NCBI GenBank assembly: GCA_020831805.1
Contig: JAFIFX010000002.1
Location: forward strand, 1-64,000
DNA from: Planctomycetota bacterium
GTDB taxonomy: Bacteria; Planctomycetota; Phycisphaerae; Phycisphaerales; UBA1924
DNA length: 64,000 nucleotides
Direction: 5' to 3'
Under the pieces are notes generated by a model that had not been told where the DNA came from, made no database searches, and saw nothing but the letters and a program-made list of their open reading frames with translations. Made by a program: the position numbers and the translations under genes. Below are positions 16,089-25,194 of this stretch, piece after piece (the stretch's first letter is position 1; the number at the start of each line of letters is the position of its first letter).

Positions 16089-17000
16089 TCAGCCGGGCCG
16101 GCGGGCGGCCGCGCCGGTCCCCGGCGCCGGTTCGATCTGCGCCGCCGCGCGAACACGCTCGATCACCACCGGGTCCAGCTCGGACTTCTCCCGCGTGCCG
16201 TGGCCAAGGGCCCTGGCCACCAACTCCCCGCGCGAAGACGCGTCGAGCTTGCGGTGCAGGCTCTTGACATGGTCGTGCACGGTGTGCGGGCTGCGCCCGA
16301 GTTCCTCGGCGATCTCGCGGACCGAGCGCCCCAGGATCAGCCGCTCGAGCACATCCTGCTCCCGGTCGGTCATCCAGGAGATGGGCCCCTCCGCCGGCAG
16401 CGCCTTGCGCACGCGTTGGGCCAGCAACGGCAGCAGGGCCCCGAGCGTCCGGGCGTTGGCCCGCGTCGATCCGTTGGGCGCGTGCCCGAGCGCCACGAAG
16501 ACCAGCAGCGATCGATTCGGCTCGCCCTTGCCGATCGGCACGATCCCGATGAGCAGCTTCTCGACCCCGGCGGGGTTCCACACCCGGCTCAGCGGGCCGT
16601 CCCGCCACGGGCCCAGATCCGAGCACACCGCGGCCAGCCCCCGACGCAGGGCCGCGTCCGGCAGCGTGATGCCCAGGTCGGTCATCCGCTCCAGCCGCAC
16701 CCGCAGCCCGAGCATGTCGGCCTTCGGGTCGGTCAGCTGCTCGCGCTCCTTCTCGGAGACGCCCGCCCCGACCGCCTCGATGACATGGACCTGCCCGTTG
16801 GGCTCCAGCGTGGCGATCGCCATGCCCACCCGGCACCACGGGTCGATGCCCGTCAGGGCCGTGGCGGCCTGGTCCACCCAGTCCTGTGTTGCCACCGCGG
16901 GCAACTCCGTGATTTCCCCCGCCACCCGGGCCAGGGTTCGTTGATCGAACCCCGTTTCCCGGTGACCCGGCTGCGTGTGCATGTCCGTCACAGCGTGCAT
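16089..17000 (-). CDS. LuxR-family transcriptional regulator
   Basis: About 303 residues from the chosen start. The C-terminal third is a LuxR helix-turn-helix (LTDREQDVLERLILGRSVREIAEELGRSPHTVHDHVKSLHRKL). Before it lies a ~180-residue sensor-like domain (WCRVGMAIATLEPNGQVHVIEAVG...) with no receiver or known ligand motif. The longest ORF starts at 17108 with GTG, but the bases from 17001 to 17108 have non-coding base use and contain a perfect palindrome, so I prefer the ATG at 17000, where GGAAAGG lies very close; GTG 16991 or ATG 16982 are alternatives. Start confidence is low, family confidence high. Confidence 0.8.
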   Translation of the reverse strand: MHAVTDMHTQPGHRETGFDQRTLARVAGEITELPAVATQDWVDQAATALTGIDPWCRVGMAIATLEPNGQVHVIEAVGAGVSEKEREQLTDPKADMLGLRVRLERMTDLGITLPDAALRRGLAAVCSDLGPWRDGPLSRVWNPAGVEKLLIGIVPIGKGEPNRSLLVFVALGHAPNGSTRANARTLGALLPLLAQRVRKALPAEGPISWMTDREQDVLERLILGRSVREIAEELGRSPHTVHDHVKSLHRKLDASSRGELVARALGHGTREKSELDPVVIERVRAAAQIEPAPGTGAAARRPG

Positions 17001-17044
17001 CCTTTCCAACGCGTCGCCGATCCCCCGTGGACGAGTTTGTTTTC

Positions 17045-17059
17045 GGACCATCATGGTCC
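17045..17059. promoter_or_regulatory. GGACCAT-C-ATGGTCC palindrome, candidate operator
   Basis: A perfect inverted repeat of 7-bp arms around one base, 45 bases upstream of the chosen luxR start. Its placement suits autoregulation by a dimeric regulator; this is inference. Confidence 0.4.
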
Positions 17060-17435
17060 TTGTTTTCTGTTCCCCAGAGTCGGGTGTGAGTATCGGTCCT
17101 TTTCCCACTTGGTTGAGGGGCTTCGACCCCGCGATTCAATCAAAATAGGCATCATGCCCTACCAGAAGCCCCCCTCTTTCGGTCCACCGGATTAAGCGTA
17201 CCACAACTTGGTCGGTATGGGGAGTCTGAACTTCCGAAGACAATATACGGACTTCGCCCCCCATTGTGCACCCGAAAATCCGGGAGAACCTTCCGATTCG
17301 CTGGAACCTCTCCAAATTGGAGGCACATTTCGGGTGTCGGCGGCGAAACCGGGGCCGCCGACCCTGACTCACCACCCCCCGGAACGAGAGAGGAACCGAC
17401 GCAGCGCGATTCATCGCGCCCGTGCCGGCTGTGCC
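17060..17435. other. Divergent intergenic region, AT-richer than its surroundings
   Basis: About 375 bases between the divergent LuxR gene and the hypothetical gene at 17436. It contains relatively AT-rich words (GACAATATACGG, CAAAATAGGCATCATG) and a short inverted repeat CCTCCAATTTGG-type (CTCCAAATTGGAG near 17307). Probably promoters in both directions. I see no small gene. Confidence 0.4.
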
Positions 17436-18083
17436 ATGCACCTGTCTTTGTCGACATCCGGATCTTTCTTTGAGCCCTGCACCTGGCAGCCCGAGGTCTG
17501 CAGCAAGCTCGAAAGCCACCACCTGGTGGCCTGGTCGCGCGATGTCCGATCCCGCACCCGGTTCGCCCCCAGCCTCCAGTCCTACCTCCAGACCCAGCCC
17601 GCCACCGAGGTCTGCATCCTCCACGGCCGGGCCATCCTGGACCTCGAATCCTTCTGCGCCCAGCTCGAACGCCAGATCCTCGTCGACGAACTGGCCCGCA
17701 CCATCGACGGCCCCCGGGGCGTGGTCGCCGCCCTGCGTCAGCGTTCGCTGATCCCCGGCCGCACGCCCCCCCGCCAGCGTGTGCTCATCTGGCACGACGC
17801 CGATGTGCTCTGCCGCGCCCGGCCCGGCCTGTTCGCCGACCTGGCCGAGGCCATCACCGGCGTCTCGGCCGAGCTGGAGTTCGCCAGCGACGCCGGGATA
17901 TTCGTCCAGCGGGCGGTCTTCCTCGGGCCGGAGCGCCTGCGTGACTTCGCCCGCCAGCCCGGCTCCTGCTTCCGGACCTGGAAGGACGACGGCGGCGTGC
18001 CCTTCTGGTCCCTCGTCAGCGGGCTCGACCGGCCCCCGGTCTCCGTCTGCTCGATCGACGCCCTGATGGAAGTCCCCGTCTGA
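17436..18083 (+). CDS. Hypothetical protein
   Basis: 215 residues, unrecognised. Soluble by composition, no signal peptide. An acidic/aromatic segment RVLIWHDADVLCRARPGLFADLAEAI could be the core of an alpha/beta fold. It contains seven cysteines, four of them near the N-terminus (CTWQPEVCS). The ORF track begins at 17208, but base composition from 17208 to 17435 is non-coding and the ATG at 17436 marks the switch to G/C third positions. It lies 80 bases ahead of rsmD and could be co-transcribed. Confidence 0.65.
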   Translation: MHLSLSTSGSFFEPCTWQPEVCSKLESHHLVAWSRDVRSRTRFAPSLQSYLQTQPATEVCILHGRAILDLESFCAQLERQILVDELARTIDGPRGVVAALRQRSLIPGRTPPRQRVLIWHDADVLCRARPGLFADLAEAITGVSAELEFASDAGIFVQRAVFLGPERLRDFARQPGSCFRTWKDDGGVPFWSLVSGLDRPPVSVCSIDALMEVPV

Positions 18084-18164
18084 CCGAGGCCGACCGGACA
18101 GACCCAGCCTGACAACCCCGCTCCGGCTTGACTTTCTCCCCGTTCCGGTCTTCGGTCCGGGTCC

Positions 18165-18887
18165 ATGCGCATCATCTCCGGCAAGTTCAAGCGTCGGTCC
18201 CTCGCCGGCCCGCCCGCGGGCGCGACCACCCGCCCCATGCCCGACCTGGTCAAGGAGGCCGTCTTCAACCTCCTCCGCGGCCACTGCGCCGACGGGCCGA
18301 CCCTCGACCTGTTCAGCGGCACCGGCACCATGGGCCTCGAGGCCCTCTCCCGCGGCTCGCCCCGGGTCGTCTTCGTCGAAAAGGACCGGCGCGTCGTCAA
18401 GATCCTCGAGCAGAACATCGCCAAGCTCGACGCCGCCGACCAGTGCGAGGTCGTCGTCGGCGACGCCCTCGGCCCCGCCGCCTTGACCCGCTGCCCCCGC
18501 CCGGCCCACCTGATCTTCGTCGACCCGCCCTACGCCCTGGTCAACGAGCCCGACGGCTGGGCCCGCGTCCGTCGCCAGGCGTCGCGCCTGGTCGAGCTGC
18601 TCGACGACACCGGCTATCTCATCCTGCGCACGCCGTGGCCGTTCGTGCACATGATCGAGCCCAAGGCCCCGGACCCCGACGCGCCGGCGACGGTCAGCAT
18701 CGACCTGTCGCAGGAGGACGCCGACGACGCGCTCGACGCCTTCGAGGCCGAGCTGGCCGCCGCCGCGGGCAAGGCCAAGGGCGTGCCCGTCGAGGTCGAC
18801 CTGACGATCGACCACGCCGACGGCCCCGAGACGCACGGCTACGGCACCACCGCCGTGCACCTGTACATGAAGCGTCCGCCCGCCTGA
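18165..18887 (+). CDS. rsmD: 16S rRNA (guanine(966)-N(2))-methyltransferase RsmD
   Basis: 240 residues; RsmD is usually about 180-200. Methylates G966 of 16S rRNA in the 30S subunit using S-adenosylmethionine. The family opening MRIISGKFKRR, TRPMPDLVKEAVFN, the SAM loop DLFSGTGTMGLEALSRG, VFVEKD and the catalytic DPPY are all present. About 40 extra residues lie near the C-terminus (ALDAFEAELAAAAGKAKGVP), an acidic/alanine-rich insert before the last strand. Confidence 0.92.
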   Translation: MRIISGKFKRRSLAGPPAGATTRPMPDLVKEAVFNLLRGHCADGPTLDLFSGTGTMGLEALSRGSPRVVFVEKDRRVVKILEQNIAKLDAADQCEVVVGDALGPAALTRCPRPAHLIFVDPPYALVNEPDGWARVRRQASRLVELLDDTGYLILRTPWPFVHMIEPKAPDPDAPATVSIDLSQEDADDALDAFEAELAAAAGKAKGVPVEVDLTIDHADGPETHGYGTTAVHLYMKRPPA

Positions 18888-18918
18888 CGCCGACCTGTCC
18901 GCGTCGTGCCCGAACCGA

Positions 18919-19025
18919 ACCACACAGACCACGGAGCAGACAGAGAAACACAGCGCCTGACCCAGGAATGGTTTTCGAGTCTCTATTCTCTGTGCACCTC
19001 TGTGCCCTTTGTGATCTCTGTGGTA
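18919..19025. repeat. Long imperfect palindrome of ACCACAGAG type, copy B
   Basis: Left arm ACCACACAGACCACGGAGCA..., right arm CTCTGTGCCCTTTGTGATCTCTGTGGTA. The 15-base word CTCTGTGCCCTTTGTG is shared exactly with copy A at 114-226. It is intergenic between rsmD and the UvrD-like gene, in the downstream position relative to rsmD. Confidence 0.7.
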
Positions 19026-19068
19026 AGCCCTGATGCGCGGCGTCCCCGCCCCATCCCATGACGCGCGG

Positions 19069-19074
19069 TACACT
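19069..19074 (+). promoter_or_regulatory. TACACT -10 box, 6 bases before GTG (leaderless)
   Basis: TACACT, then GCCCCC, then the GTG of the helicase gene. The longer ORF start at 19033 lies upstream of this box and is therefore unlikely. Confidence 0.55.
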
Positions 19075-19080
19075 GCCCCC

Positions 19081-22000
19081 GTGAGCCGCACGACGACCCA
19101 GCCCGAACCGCCGACCCTGACGCTCTCCGACGAGCAGCGCGCGGCGGTCGAGCACGACGCCGGCCCGCTGATCGTGCTCGCCGGCCCCGGCACGGGCAAG
19201 ACCCGCGTGATCACCGCGCGGGTGGCCCACATGGTCCGCGAGCGCGGGGTCGACCCGGCCACCATCCTGGCCGTGACCTTCACGAACAAGGCGGCCGAGG
19301 AGCTGCGTGAGCGGATCGGCGCCCTGCTCGATCCCGTCACGGCCCGGGCCGTCAACGCGGGCACGATGCACGCCTACGGCATGGGCCTGCTCCGCCGGTT
19401 CGGCGACATGCTCGGGCTCCCGCCGGAGTTGAAGATCCTCGATGAGGCGCAGATCCGCCGTCTCGCGCGCGAGCTGATCCGCGCCAACGGGCTGTACCGG
19501 ATGTCCATCGGGCGGGGCATCGATCACGCGGTCGAGCACGGGCTGCGCGTCGCCCACGAGCTGGTCAGCGCCGGCGTCGCGCCGCGCGAGGCCCTGACGC
19601 GGATCGACCGCGCCGCGCAGGATCTTTCGTCCGACGGCTCGTCCGAGGCCCGGGCGCGCCGCGCCGAGCTGACCATCGCCCGCGAAGGCGCGGCCCTGGC
19701 CGGGCTGCTCGACGATGCGTGCCTGGAACGCGGCGTCGCCCGCTACGACGACCTGATCGCCTGGCCCATGCTGCTGCTGCGCCGCTCGCCCTTGGCGGCC
19801 GACATCGTGCGCCAGCAGTGCCGCCATGTCGTGGTCGACGAGTTCCAGGACTTCAACGCCACCCAGATCGCCTGGCTGGCCGCGCTCTGCCCGCCGAAGT
19901 CCGGGCCGGACCTGTGCGTCGTCGGCGATGATGATCAGTCCATCTACGGCTTCCGCGGCGCGGACGAGCGGGCCTTCGATCGGTTCGCCGACCAGTGGCC
20001 AGGCTCGACCACCCTGCGCCTGACCACCAACTACCGCAGCGGCGAGGCGATCGTCGGCGCGTCCAACGCCGTGATCGCCAGGGCGGGCTACCGCTTCGAC
20101 GACAGCAAGTTCGGCGTCGCCGGCCCGGGCGTGCCGGAGGGCTCCGCGGTCGAGCTGGTCCGCATCAGCGACGATCTGCGCGTGGGCGAGACCGCCGCGG
20201 CCATGATCCGGGCGCGCCTCGACGAGGATCCGGCGTTGGACCTGGGCGAGATCGCCATCATCGCCCGGACGAACAGGGAGCTGCTCCGCGCCTGCGACGC
20301 GATGGAGGCCCTGGGCATCCCGTTCACCTGCTCGACGCCGGGCGCGAACCCCGAGGACCCCGGCGTCCGCACGGTGCTCGCCTGGGCCGCCCTGGCGGTG
20401 GACCCCACGCGGACCTGGGCCGCCCGGGCAGTCCTGACGCGTCCGCCGTTCTCGCTCGACGCGCCGACGATCGCGACGCTCGACCACCGCTACCGCACGG
20501 CGCGGGCCTGGGCCAACGCGAACCCGGGCGAGGAGGAACCGGGCCCGTTCATCGCGTGGCTGAGCGCCCACGCGCCGGCGGCGACGGAGGACGCCCTCCG
20601 GCGCGCCGCCGAGATCGAGCGCGACATCGCCGAGTTCGCCGCCGCCACCACCGCAGACCACGCGCTGATGCACATCGTGCGGCTCACCGGCGCGGCCCAG
20701 GCGGAGGCGCTGGCCCCCCGGGAACGGGCCGTCCGCGTCCGCGCGATCATCGGGCTGCTCCGCTTCGCGCGCGAACGGCTCGACCGCCTCGACGAGCCCC
20801 GCGGCCTGCGCGAGCTGCTGGCCTACATCGACGACCTGCCCGACAAGGACAAGCTTTACGCCGCCACGCCCGAGAGCACCGTGGCCGGCGCCAACGAGCC
20901 CGATACCGCGGGGCCCGGCGTGCGCATGCTCACCGCCCACGCCAGCAAGGGGCTCGAGTTCGACACGGTCTACCTGCTGCGCTGCAGCAGCCCCCACGGG
21001 TTCCCCAGCCCCGGGGCCGAAGCGTCGGCCCTGCCCGAGGGCGTGCTCGACCCCGACCCGCAGGGGCGACCCCCCCGCGCCCGGCGCGATGACGAGGAGC
21101 GACGCATCTTCTTCGTCGCGCTGACCCGCGCCAAACGCCGGGCCGTGCTGCTCGCCAAGGTGCCGAAGAAGACGAGCGCGATCAACTACCCGCTCGAACT
21201 CCTGGCCGATCTCGGGCCCGGCTTGATCGAGCACGACGAGGCGGATGTCGCCCCGCCCGGCCTGGCCGACGGGCTCGCCGGGATGGAGATCGAGGCGGGC
21301 ACGGCCGGGCAGCGCTCCGCCATGCTGGCCGCCGAGCGACGCGCCGCACGCCGGGACGCCGCCGCCGCCCTCGACCTGGCCGAGACGCGCGACGAGCCGG
21401 ACGACGCCCTGGCCGAACGCCTCCGCGCGGCGGCCGAACGGCTCGCCGTGATCCGCGCCGTCGAACGCACCGGCCGCGTGCCCCGATGGGCGAAGGCCGC
21501 CGGGCTCGACGAGCTGGGCGATCGCCTCGCCGAACGCCTGCGCAAGGGCGAGACGCCGGTCCCCGTGTTCCCGCCCATCGACGGCCCGATGCGGCTGAGT
21601 TACTCCGCCATCAGCCAGTACCTCAAGTGCCCGCGGTGTTACTACATTGACTCCGTGCTCGAGATGCCGCAGGAATCCAGCGACGCGATGAGCCTCGGCA
21701 CAACCATCCACAGCGTGCTCCAGTCCTTTGGCAACGCGTGGTCCGAGGCGGACAACGAGGGCCGCCAAGCCCCCGGCTGGGACGAGCTGGAAGCCGAAAC
21801 CCGCCGCCGCTTCATGCAGGATTGGCCGCGTCACACCGAGTTCGACCCCGAGCAGCTCGAACGCGCCGTGGCCATGTCGCGTATCTTCTTCGAGCAACTC
21901 CACCCACAGAACGCCCACATCCTCCATGTCGAGCAGAAGTTCGAGATGCCCTTCGAGGTCGACGGCGTCGTCCACACCATCACCGGGAAGATCGACCGCA

Positions 22001-22338
22001 TCGACCAGGACCCCGGCGGCGGCTGCCGCCTGATCGACTACAAGACCGGTTATCCCACCAAGGAGCTGCGGGAGCCCAAGAAGAGCGATCTCCAGATGGG
22101 CATCTATGTCATGGCCCTGCCCGCGTTGAAGATCGAGCCGGGACCGGGGTCCGTCTGCGAATACTGGATGCTCGCCTCGGGCGACCGCGGCACGATCGGC
22201 TTCGACCGGCTCGAGATCGACAAGACCCGCGAGAAGATCGCCAAGGTCATCCGGGGCATGGCCGCGGGTGAATGGCACAAGGGATCCGACACCGCCTGCT
22301 CGGGATTCTGCGATTTTCTCGACGGACCACAGGATTAG
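19081..22338 (+). CDS. UvrD/Rep-type DNA helicase fused to a RecB-like PD-(D/E)XK nuclease
   Basis: 1085 residues. The superfamily 1 helicase motifs are complete: Walker A AGPGTGKTRV, TFTNKAAEEL, the DExx motif VVDEFQD, GDDDQSIYGFRGA, TAHASKGLEFD and FVALTRAKRR. The last ~230 residues are a RecB/AddB-type nuclease: SYSAISQYLKCPRCYY, GTTIHSVLQ, then GKIDRID, LIDYKTG and a following Gln (LQMGIYV). This is the architecture of a single-chain DNA end-processing enzyme (AddAB/AdnAB-like role in recombination repair). Cys pairs at the start (KCPRCYY) and end (CSGFC) of the nuclease domain may hold an iron-sulfur cluster, as in AddB; that is inference. A GTG start follows a TACACT box. Confidence 0.9.
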   Translation: MSRTTTQPEPPTLTLSDEQRAAVEHDAGPLIVLAGPGTGKTRVITARVAHMVRERGVDPATILAVTFTNKAAEELRERIGALLDPVTARAVNAGTMHAYGMGLLRRFGDMLGLPPELKILDEAQIRRLARELIRANGLYRMSIGRGIDHAVEHGLRVAHELVSAGVAPREALTRIDRAAQDLSSDGSSEARARRAELTIAREGAALAGLLDDACLERGVARYDDLIAWPMLLLRRSPLAADIVRQQCRHVVVDEFQDFNATQIAWLAALCPPKSGPDLCVVGDDDQSIYGFRGADERAFDRFADQWPGSTTLRLTTNYRSGEAIVGASNAVIARAGYRFDDSKFGVAGPGVPEGSAVELVRISDDLRVGETAAAMIRARLDEDPALDLGEIAIIARTNRELLRACDAMEALGIPFTCSTPGANPEDPGVRTVLAWAALAVDPTRTWAARAVLTRPPFSLDAPTIATLDHRYRTARAWANANPGEEEPGPFIAWLSAHAPAATEDALRRAAEIERDIAEFAAATTADHALMHIVRLTGAAQAEALAPRERAVRVRAIIGLLRFARERLDRLDEPRGLRELLAYIDDLPDKDKLYAATPESTVAGANEPDTAGPGVRMLTAHASKGLEFDTVYLLRCSSPHGFPSPGAEASALPEGVLDPDPQGRPPRARRDDEERRIFFVALTRAKRRAVLLAKVPKKTSAINYPLELLADLGPGLIEHDEADVAPPGLADGLAGMEIEAGTAGQRSAMLAAERRAARRDAAAALDLAETRDEPDDALAERLRAAAERLAVIRAVERTGRVPRWAKAAGLDELGDRLAERLRKGETPVPVFPPIDGPMRLSYSAISQYLKCPRCYYIDSVLEMPQESSDAMSLGTTIHSVLQSFGNAWSEADNEGRQAPGWDELEAETRRRFMQDWPRHTEFDPEQLERAVAMSRIFFEQLHPQNAHILHVEQKFEMPFEVDGVVHTITGKIDRIDQDPGGGCRLIDYKTGYPTKELREPKKSDLQMGIYVMALPALKIEPGPGSVCEYWMLASGDRGTIGFDRLEIDKTREKIAKVIRGMAAGEWHKGSDTACSGFCDFLDGPQD

Positions 22339-22390
22339 ACCCCAGCAACCCGGTCTGCCCCCGACCGCAGCGGCGCACGACCGACGCCGG

Positions 22391-22396
22391 TACATT
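22391..22396 (+). promoter_or_regulatory. TACATT -10 box, 7 bases before ATG (leaderless)
   Basis: TACATT, then GGGAGCA, then the ATG of the M16-like gene. The GGGAG between them could also act as a ribosome binding site on a longer transcript. Confidence 0.45.
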
Positions 22397-22403
22397 GGGA
22401 GCA

Positions 22404-25145
22404 ATGGGATCCCTCGCCCGCACAGTCTGGCTGCTGCTCGTCCTCTGCTGCGTGCCCGCGCTGGCGATCCCGCCCGCCGACCCCGCCGGCCTGACACGCT
22501 TCACGCTCGACAACGGCCTGCGGGTCTGGCTCCACCCCGCGCCGCCCGGCAACGCCGGGCCCGAGGCCGGGGTGATGCTCGTCATCCGGTCCGGCGCGAT
22601 CGACGAGGCGGACGACGAGATCGGCGCGGCGTACCTGGCCAAGCGGGCCGCGGGCCTGGGCACCCCCGGGGCCTCGGGCGAGCGGCTCGAGCGCTTGCGC
22701 ACCCGGTTCGGGCGGCCCGGCTCGTCCCTGCCCGCCTCGAAGGGCGGCCACGCACGCCTGACCCACGAGAGCGTGATGTACGCGCTCGTGTTCGAGCCCG
22801 ATGATGACCGCGCCTGGTCCGATGCGCTGGCCCACTACGCCGACCTGCTCGGCGGCTGGTCGCCGCCACCCGCGGTCATCGACCAGGCCCGGGCCATGGC
22901 CGCCGAACGCCTCGGCGCGATGTCGCCCGAGGAGCAGGCCCGCCACCGCTTCATCCCCGACCTGTTCCCCGAGCACGCCATGGGCCGGCGCGCGTTGATC
23001 CCCGCCCCCGAGGTTGGCGCACGCACCGGTCCGGACGCGGTCGCGCGGCACCTCGAACGTCGCTACCGCCCCGAGCTGACGACGCTGATCGTGGTGGGGG
23101 ACTTCGACACGGACCGGGTGCTGGCGCGCGTCCGCGAACGCCTGGCCGGCGTGTCGCGGGATCCGGCCGTGGACGCGGGTGAGCGGGAGCCGCTGCCGCC
23201 CGCGGGTGTCGGCGGGCGCGCGTCGTTCCACGCCGTGCCGGGCTACGCGCCCGGCGAGGTGTCGCTGCTGTCGATCGGTCCGCGGGGGTCCGATGAGGGA
23301 TCGGACCCCCAGCGGGCCGGCGTCTTCGACGCGGTCGCGGCCGAGCTGATCGCCGGGCGCGTGCGTCCCGCGGCCGCGCTGGGCGACGCGGGCGTCGTCT
23401 CGGTCGAGACGGTGGTCAAGGGCTGGATCAACGGCTCCCGGATCGCGGAGATCTCGGTCCGTGCCGAGCCGGACGGCCTGGCCGGCGCGGGCCGCGCCGT
23501 GGCCATGGAGCTGTCGCGCATCGCCCGGGACGGCTTCCGGCCCGAGGAACTGCGGGCCGCCCGGGCCGCCGTGCTCGCCGCGGCGGAGCGCCAGGCCCGC
23601 GCCTGGTCCGAGGCCGCCGCCCCGACCGTCGCGGAGCGGCTGATCCACGCCGCCCGCGGCGACCCCGACGCGTGGATCCCCCCGACCGAAGCCTCCCGCC
23701 ACGCGGCCCGCGTGCTCGCCTCGACGACCGACCGCGCGCTCGACGCCCACGCCCGGCGCGTGCTCGATCCCGGCACGCTCGCCTGCGTGATGCTCGCCAA
23801 GCGCGAGGACGAGGACCTCGACCACGCCACTGCCGAGCGGATCCTGCGCGTCGCCGCCGCCCCCGCCGGGCCGCGCGCCCGCACCGTCCCGGACCAACTG
23901 GCCCCGCCGGGCGAGCCGGGCTCCGTGCTCGAGATCACCCACGATCCCGCGATCGATGTCTGGACCGGCCGCCTGCAGAACGGCGTGGTGGTCCGCGCCA
24001 AGCGGATGCCCAACGCCGAGCGGGCCGTCGTCCGCGTGGGCATCGCCGAGGGCCCGTCGCGTGAGGACGCCGCCACCGCCGGACGCACCGTCGCCGCCCT
24101 GCACGCCTGGTGCTACCCGTCCATCGGCGGGCTGGACGCCGGCCAGGTGCGTGCGTGGTCGATGACGCGCGGGCTGACGCACCGCGTCCTCCCCGGCGAG
24201 GACATGGTGATCCTGGAAGTCGAGGCCGCGGACGCCTCCGGCCTGGGCGATGCGCTCACGCTGGCCGCCGCGATGCTGGCCCGGCCCGGGGCCGATCCGG
24301 CCTACGCCGAACGCTCCCGCCGCGACAAGCCCGACTTCGGCCCGGCCATCCGCCGCCTCGGCGAGCGCATGGTCACCCCCGGCGACCCCCGCGTGACCAA
24401 CCCGCTGGAGGTCCACCGCGATCCCCGCGTGCTCAGCGCCTGGCTGGGGGTCCTGGCCGCCTCGCCGCTGGAGGTTTCGCTGGTGGGCGACTTCAGCGCG
24501 GCGTCGGCCATCGAGTCGGCCGCCCGGACCCTCGGCGCCCTGCCCGATCGCGCCCCGCCGAGCGCCCACCGCGGCGTCCGCTGGGGCCCCTTGCCGGCCG
24601 ACGAATCGCCCGACCGCATCCCCGCCGACGCCACGCCCGAGGCCCTGCTCGGCCTGGTCTTCGGCGACGCGGCCGATGTCGACGCCGTCCGCCCCATGAT
24701 CGTCGCGGCGGCCGCCGTCCGCGCCGAACTCGAACGCATGCGCGACGCCGGCCGGCTCGACGCCAAACCCGCGGCGTGGATCTGGCTCGGCGACGGCCTG
24801 CCCGGCCGGGCCACCCTGGTGGTCCGCTGCGAGCACGCCGCGGACCCGGCCCGGGCGATGGACGCCATCGAGCAGGCCCTGCGCCGGGTGGCCGACGGGC
24901 GCTCCGACGCTGGCGTGATCGAGGCCGAGCTTGCCCGCACCGGCCGCCTGGTCGACCGCGCCTGGGAACAGACCGCGTTCTGGTCCGACCGCCTGGCCAA
25001 GCTGTCGGCGCACGGCCAGGACACCGGCGTGCTCTCCGGCATGCGCGCCTCGTACGAGTCCCTGACCGTGCGCGATGTCCGCGATGCGCTGGCCGCGGCC
25101 CTGGCCTCGGGCGTGCGCAAGCCGGTGCTGGTGGTCCCGGAATGA
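22404..25145 (+). CDS. M16 (insulinase/pitrilysin)-like exported protein, zinc motif absent
   Basis: 913 residues with a signal peptide (VWLLLVLCCVPALA). It has the two-half layout of M16 peptidases: FTLDNGLRVWLHP at the N-terminus, RYRPELTTLIVVGDFD typical of the non-catalytic domain, and a second half beginning RLQNGVVVRAKRMPNAERAVVRVGIAEGPSRED. The catalytic HxxEH helix that should follow EIGAAYLA is missing (the segment reads GAAYLAKRAAGLG), and no HxxEH occurs in the second half. It may be an inactive subunit that pairs with an active one, or a scaffold. It follows the helicase gene by 65 bases but has its own promoter-like box. Confidence 0.8.
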   Translation: MGSLARTVWLLLVLCCVPALAIPPADPAGLTRFTLDNGLRVWLHPAPPGNAGPEAGVMLVIRSGAIDEADDEIGAAYLAKRAAGLGTPGASGERLERLRTRFGRPGSSLPASKGGHARLTHESVMYALVFEPDDDRAWSDALAHYADLLGGWSPPPAVIDQARAMAAERLGAMSPEEQARHRFIPDLFPEHAMGRRALIPAPEVGARTGPDAVARHLERRYRPELTTLIVVGDFDTDRVLARVRERLAGVSRDPAVDAGEREPLPPAGVGGRASFHAVPGYAPGEVSLLSIGPRGSDEGSDPQRAGVFDAVAAELIAGRVRPAAALGDAGVVSVETVVKGWINGSRIAEISVRAEPDGLAGAGRAVAMELSRIARDGFRPEELRAARAAVLAAAERQARAWSEAAAPTVAERLIHAARGDPDAWIPPTEASRHAARVLASTTDRALDAHARRVLDPGTLACVMLAKREDEDLDHATAERILRVAAAPAGPRARTVPDQLAPPGEPGSVLEITHDPAIDVWTGRLQNGVVVRAKRMPNAERAVVRVGIAEGPSREDAATAGRTVAALHAWCYPSIGGLDAGQVRAWSMTRGLTHRVLPGEDMVILEVEAADASGLGDALTLAAAMLARPGADPAYAERSRRDKPDFGPAIRRLGERMVTPGDPRVTNPLEVHRDPRVLSAWLGVLAASPLEVSLVGDFSAASAIESAARTLGALPDRAPPSAHRGVRWGPLPADESPDRIPADATPEALLGLVFGDAADVDAVRPMIVAAAAVRAELERMRDAGRLDAKPAAWIWLGDGLPGRATLVVRCEHAADPARAMDAIEQALRRVADGRSDAGVIEAELARTGRLVDRAWEQTAFWSDRLAKLSAHGQDTGVLSGMRASYESLTVRDVRDALAAALASGVRKPVLVVPE

Positions 25146-25148
25146 CAA

Positions 25149-25170
25149 CCGCGGGCCGATCGGCCCGCGG
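25149..25170. terminator. Palindromic terminator between convergent genes
   Basis: CCGCGGGCCGATCGGCCCGCGG is a perfect 22-base palindrome between the M16-like gene (plus) and atpG (minus). No long T-run follows on either side. Confidence 0.55.
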
Positions 25171-25194
25171 CTGATGGTTTGAACGGGATCGGCT

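Noticed and set aside
18694-22497. 1267-codon open frame on the minus strand
   Set aside because: It is the antisense of the UvrD-like helicase gene and its flanks. Long antisense frames are expected where third positions are G/C-rich; it has no domain motifs.
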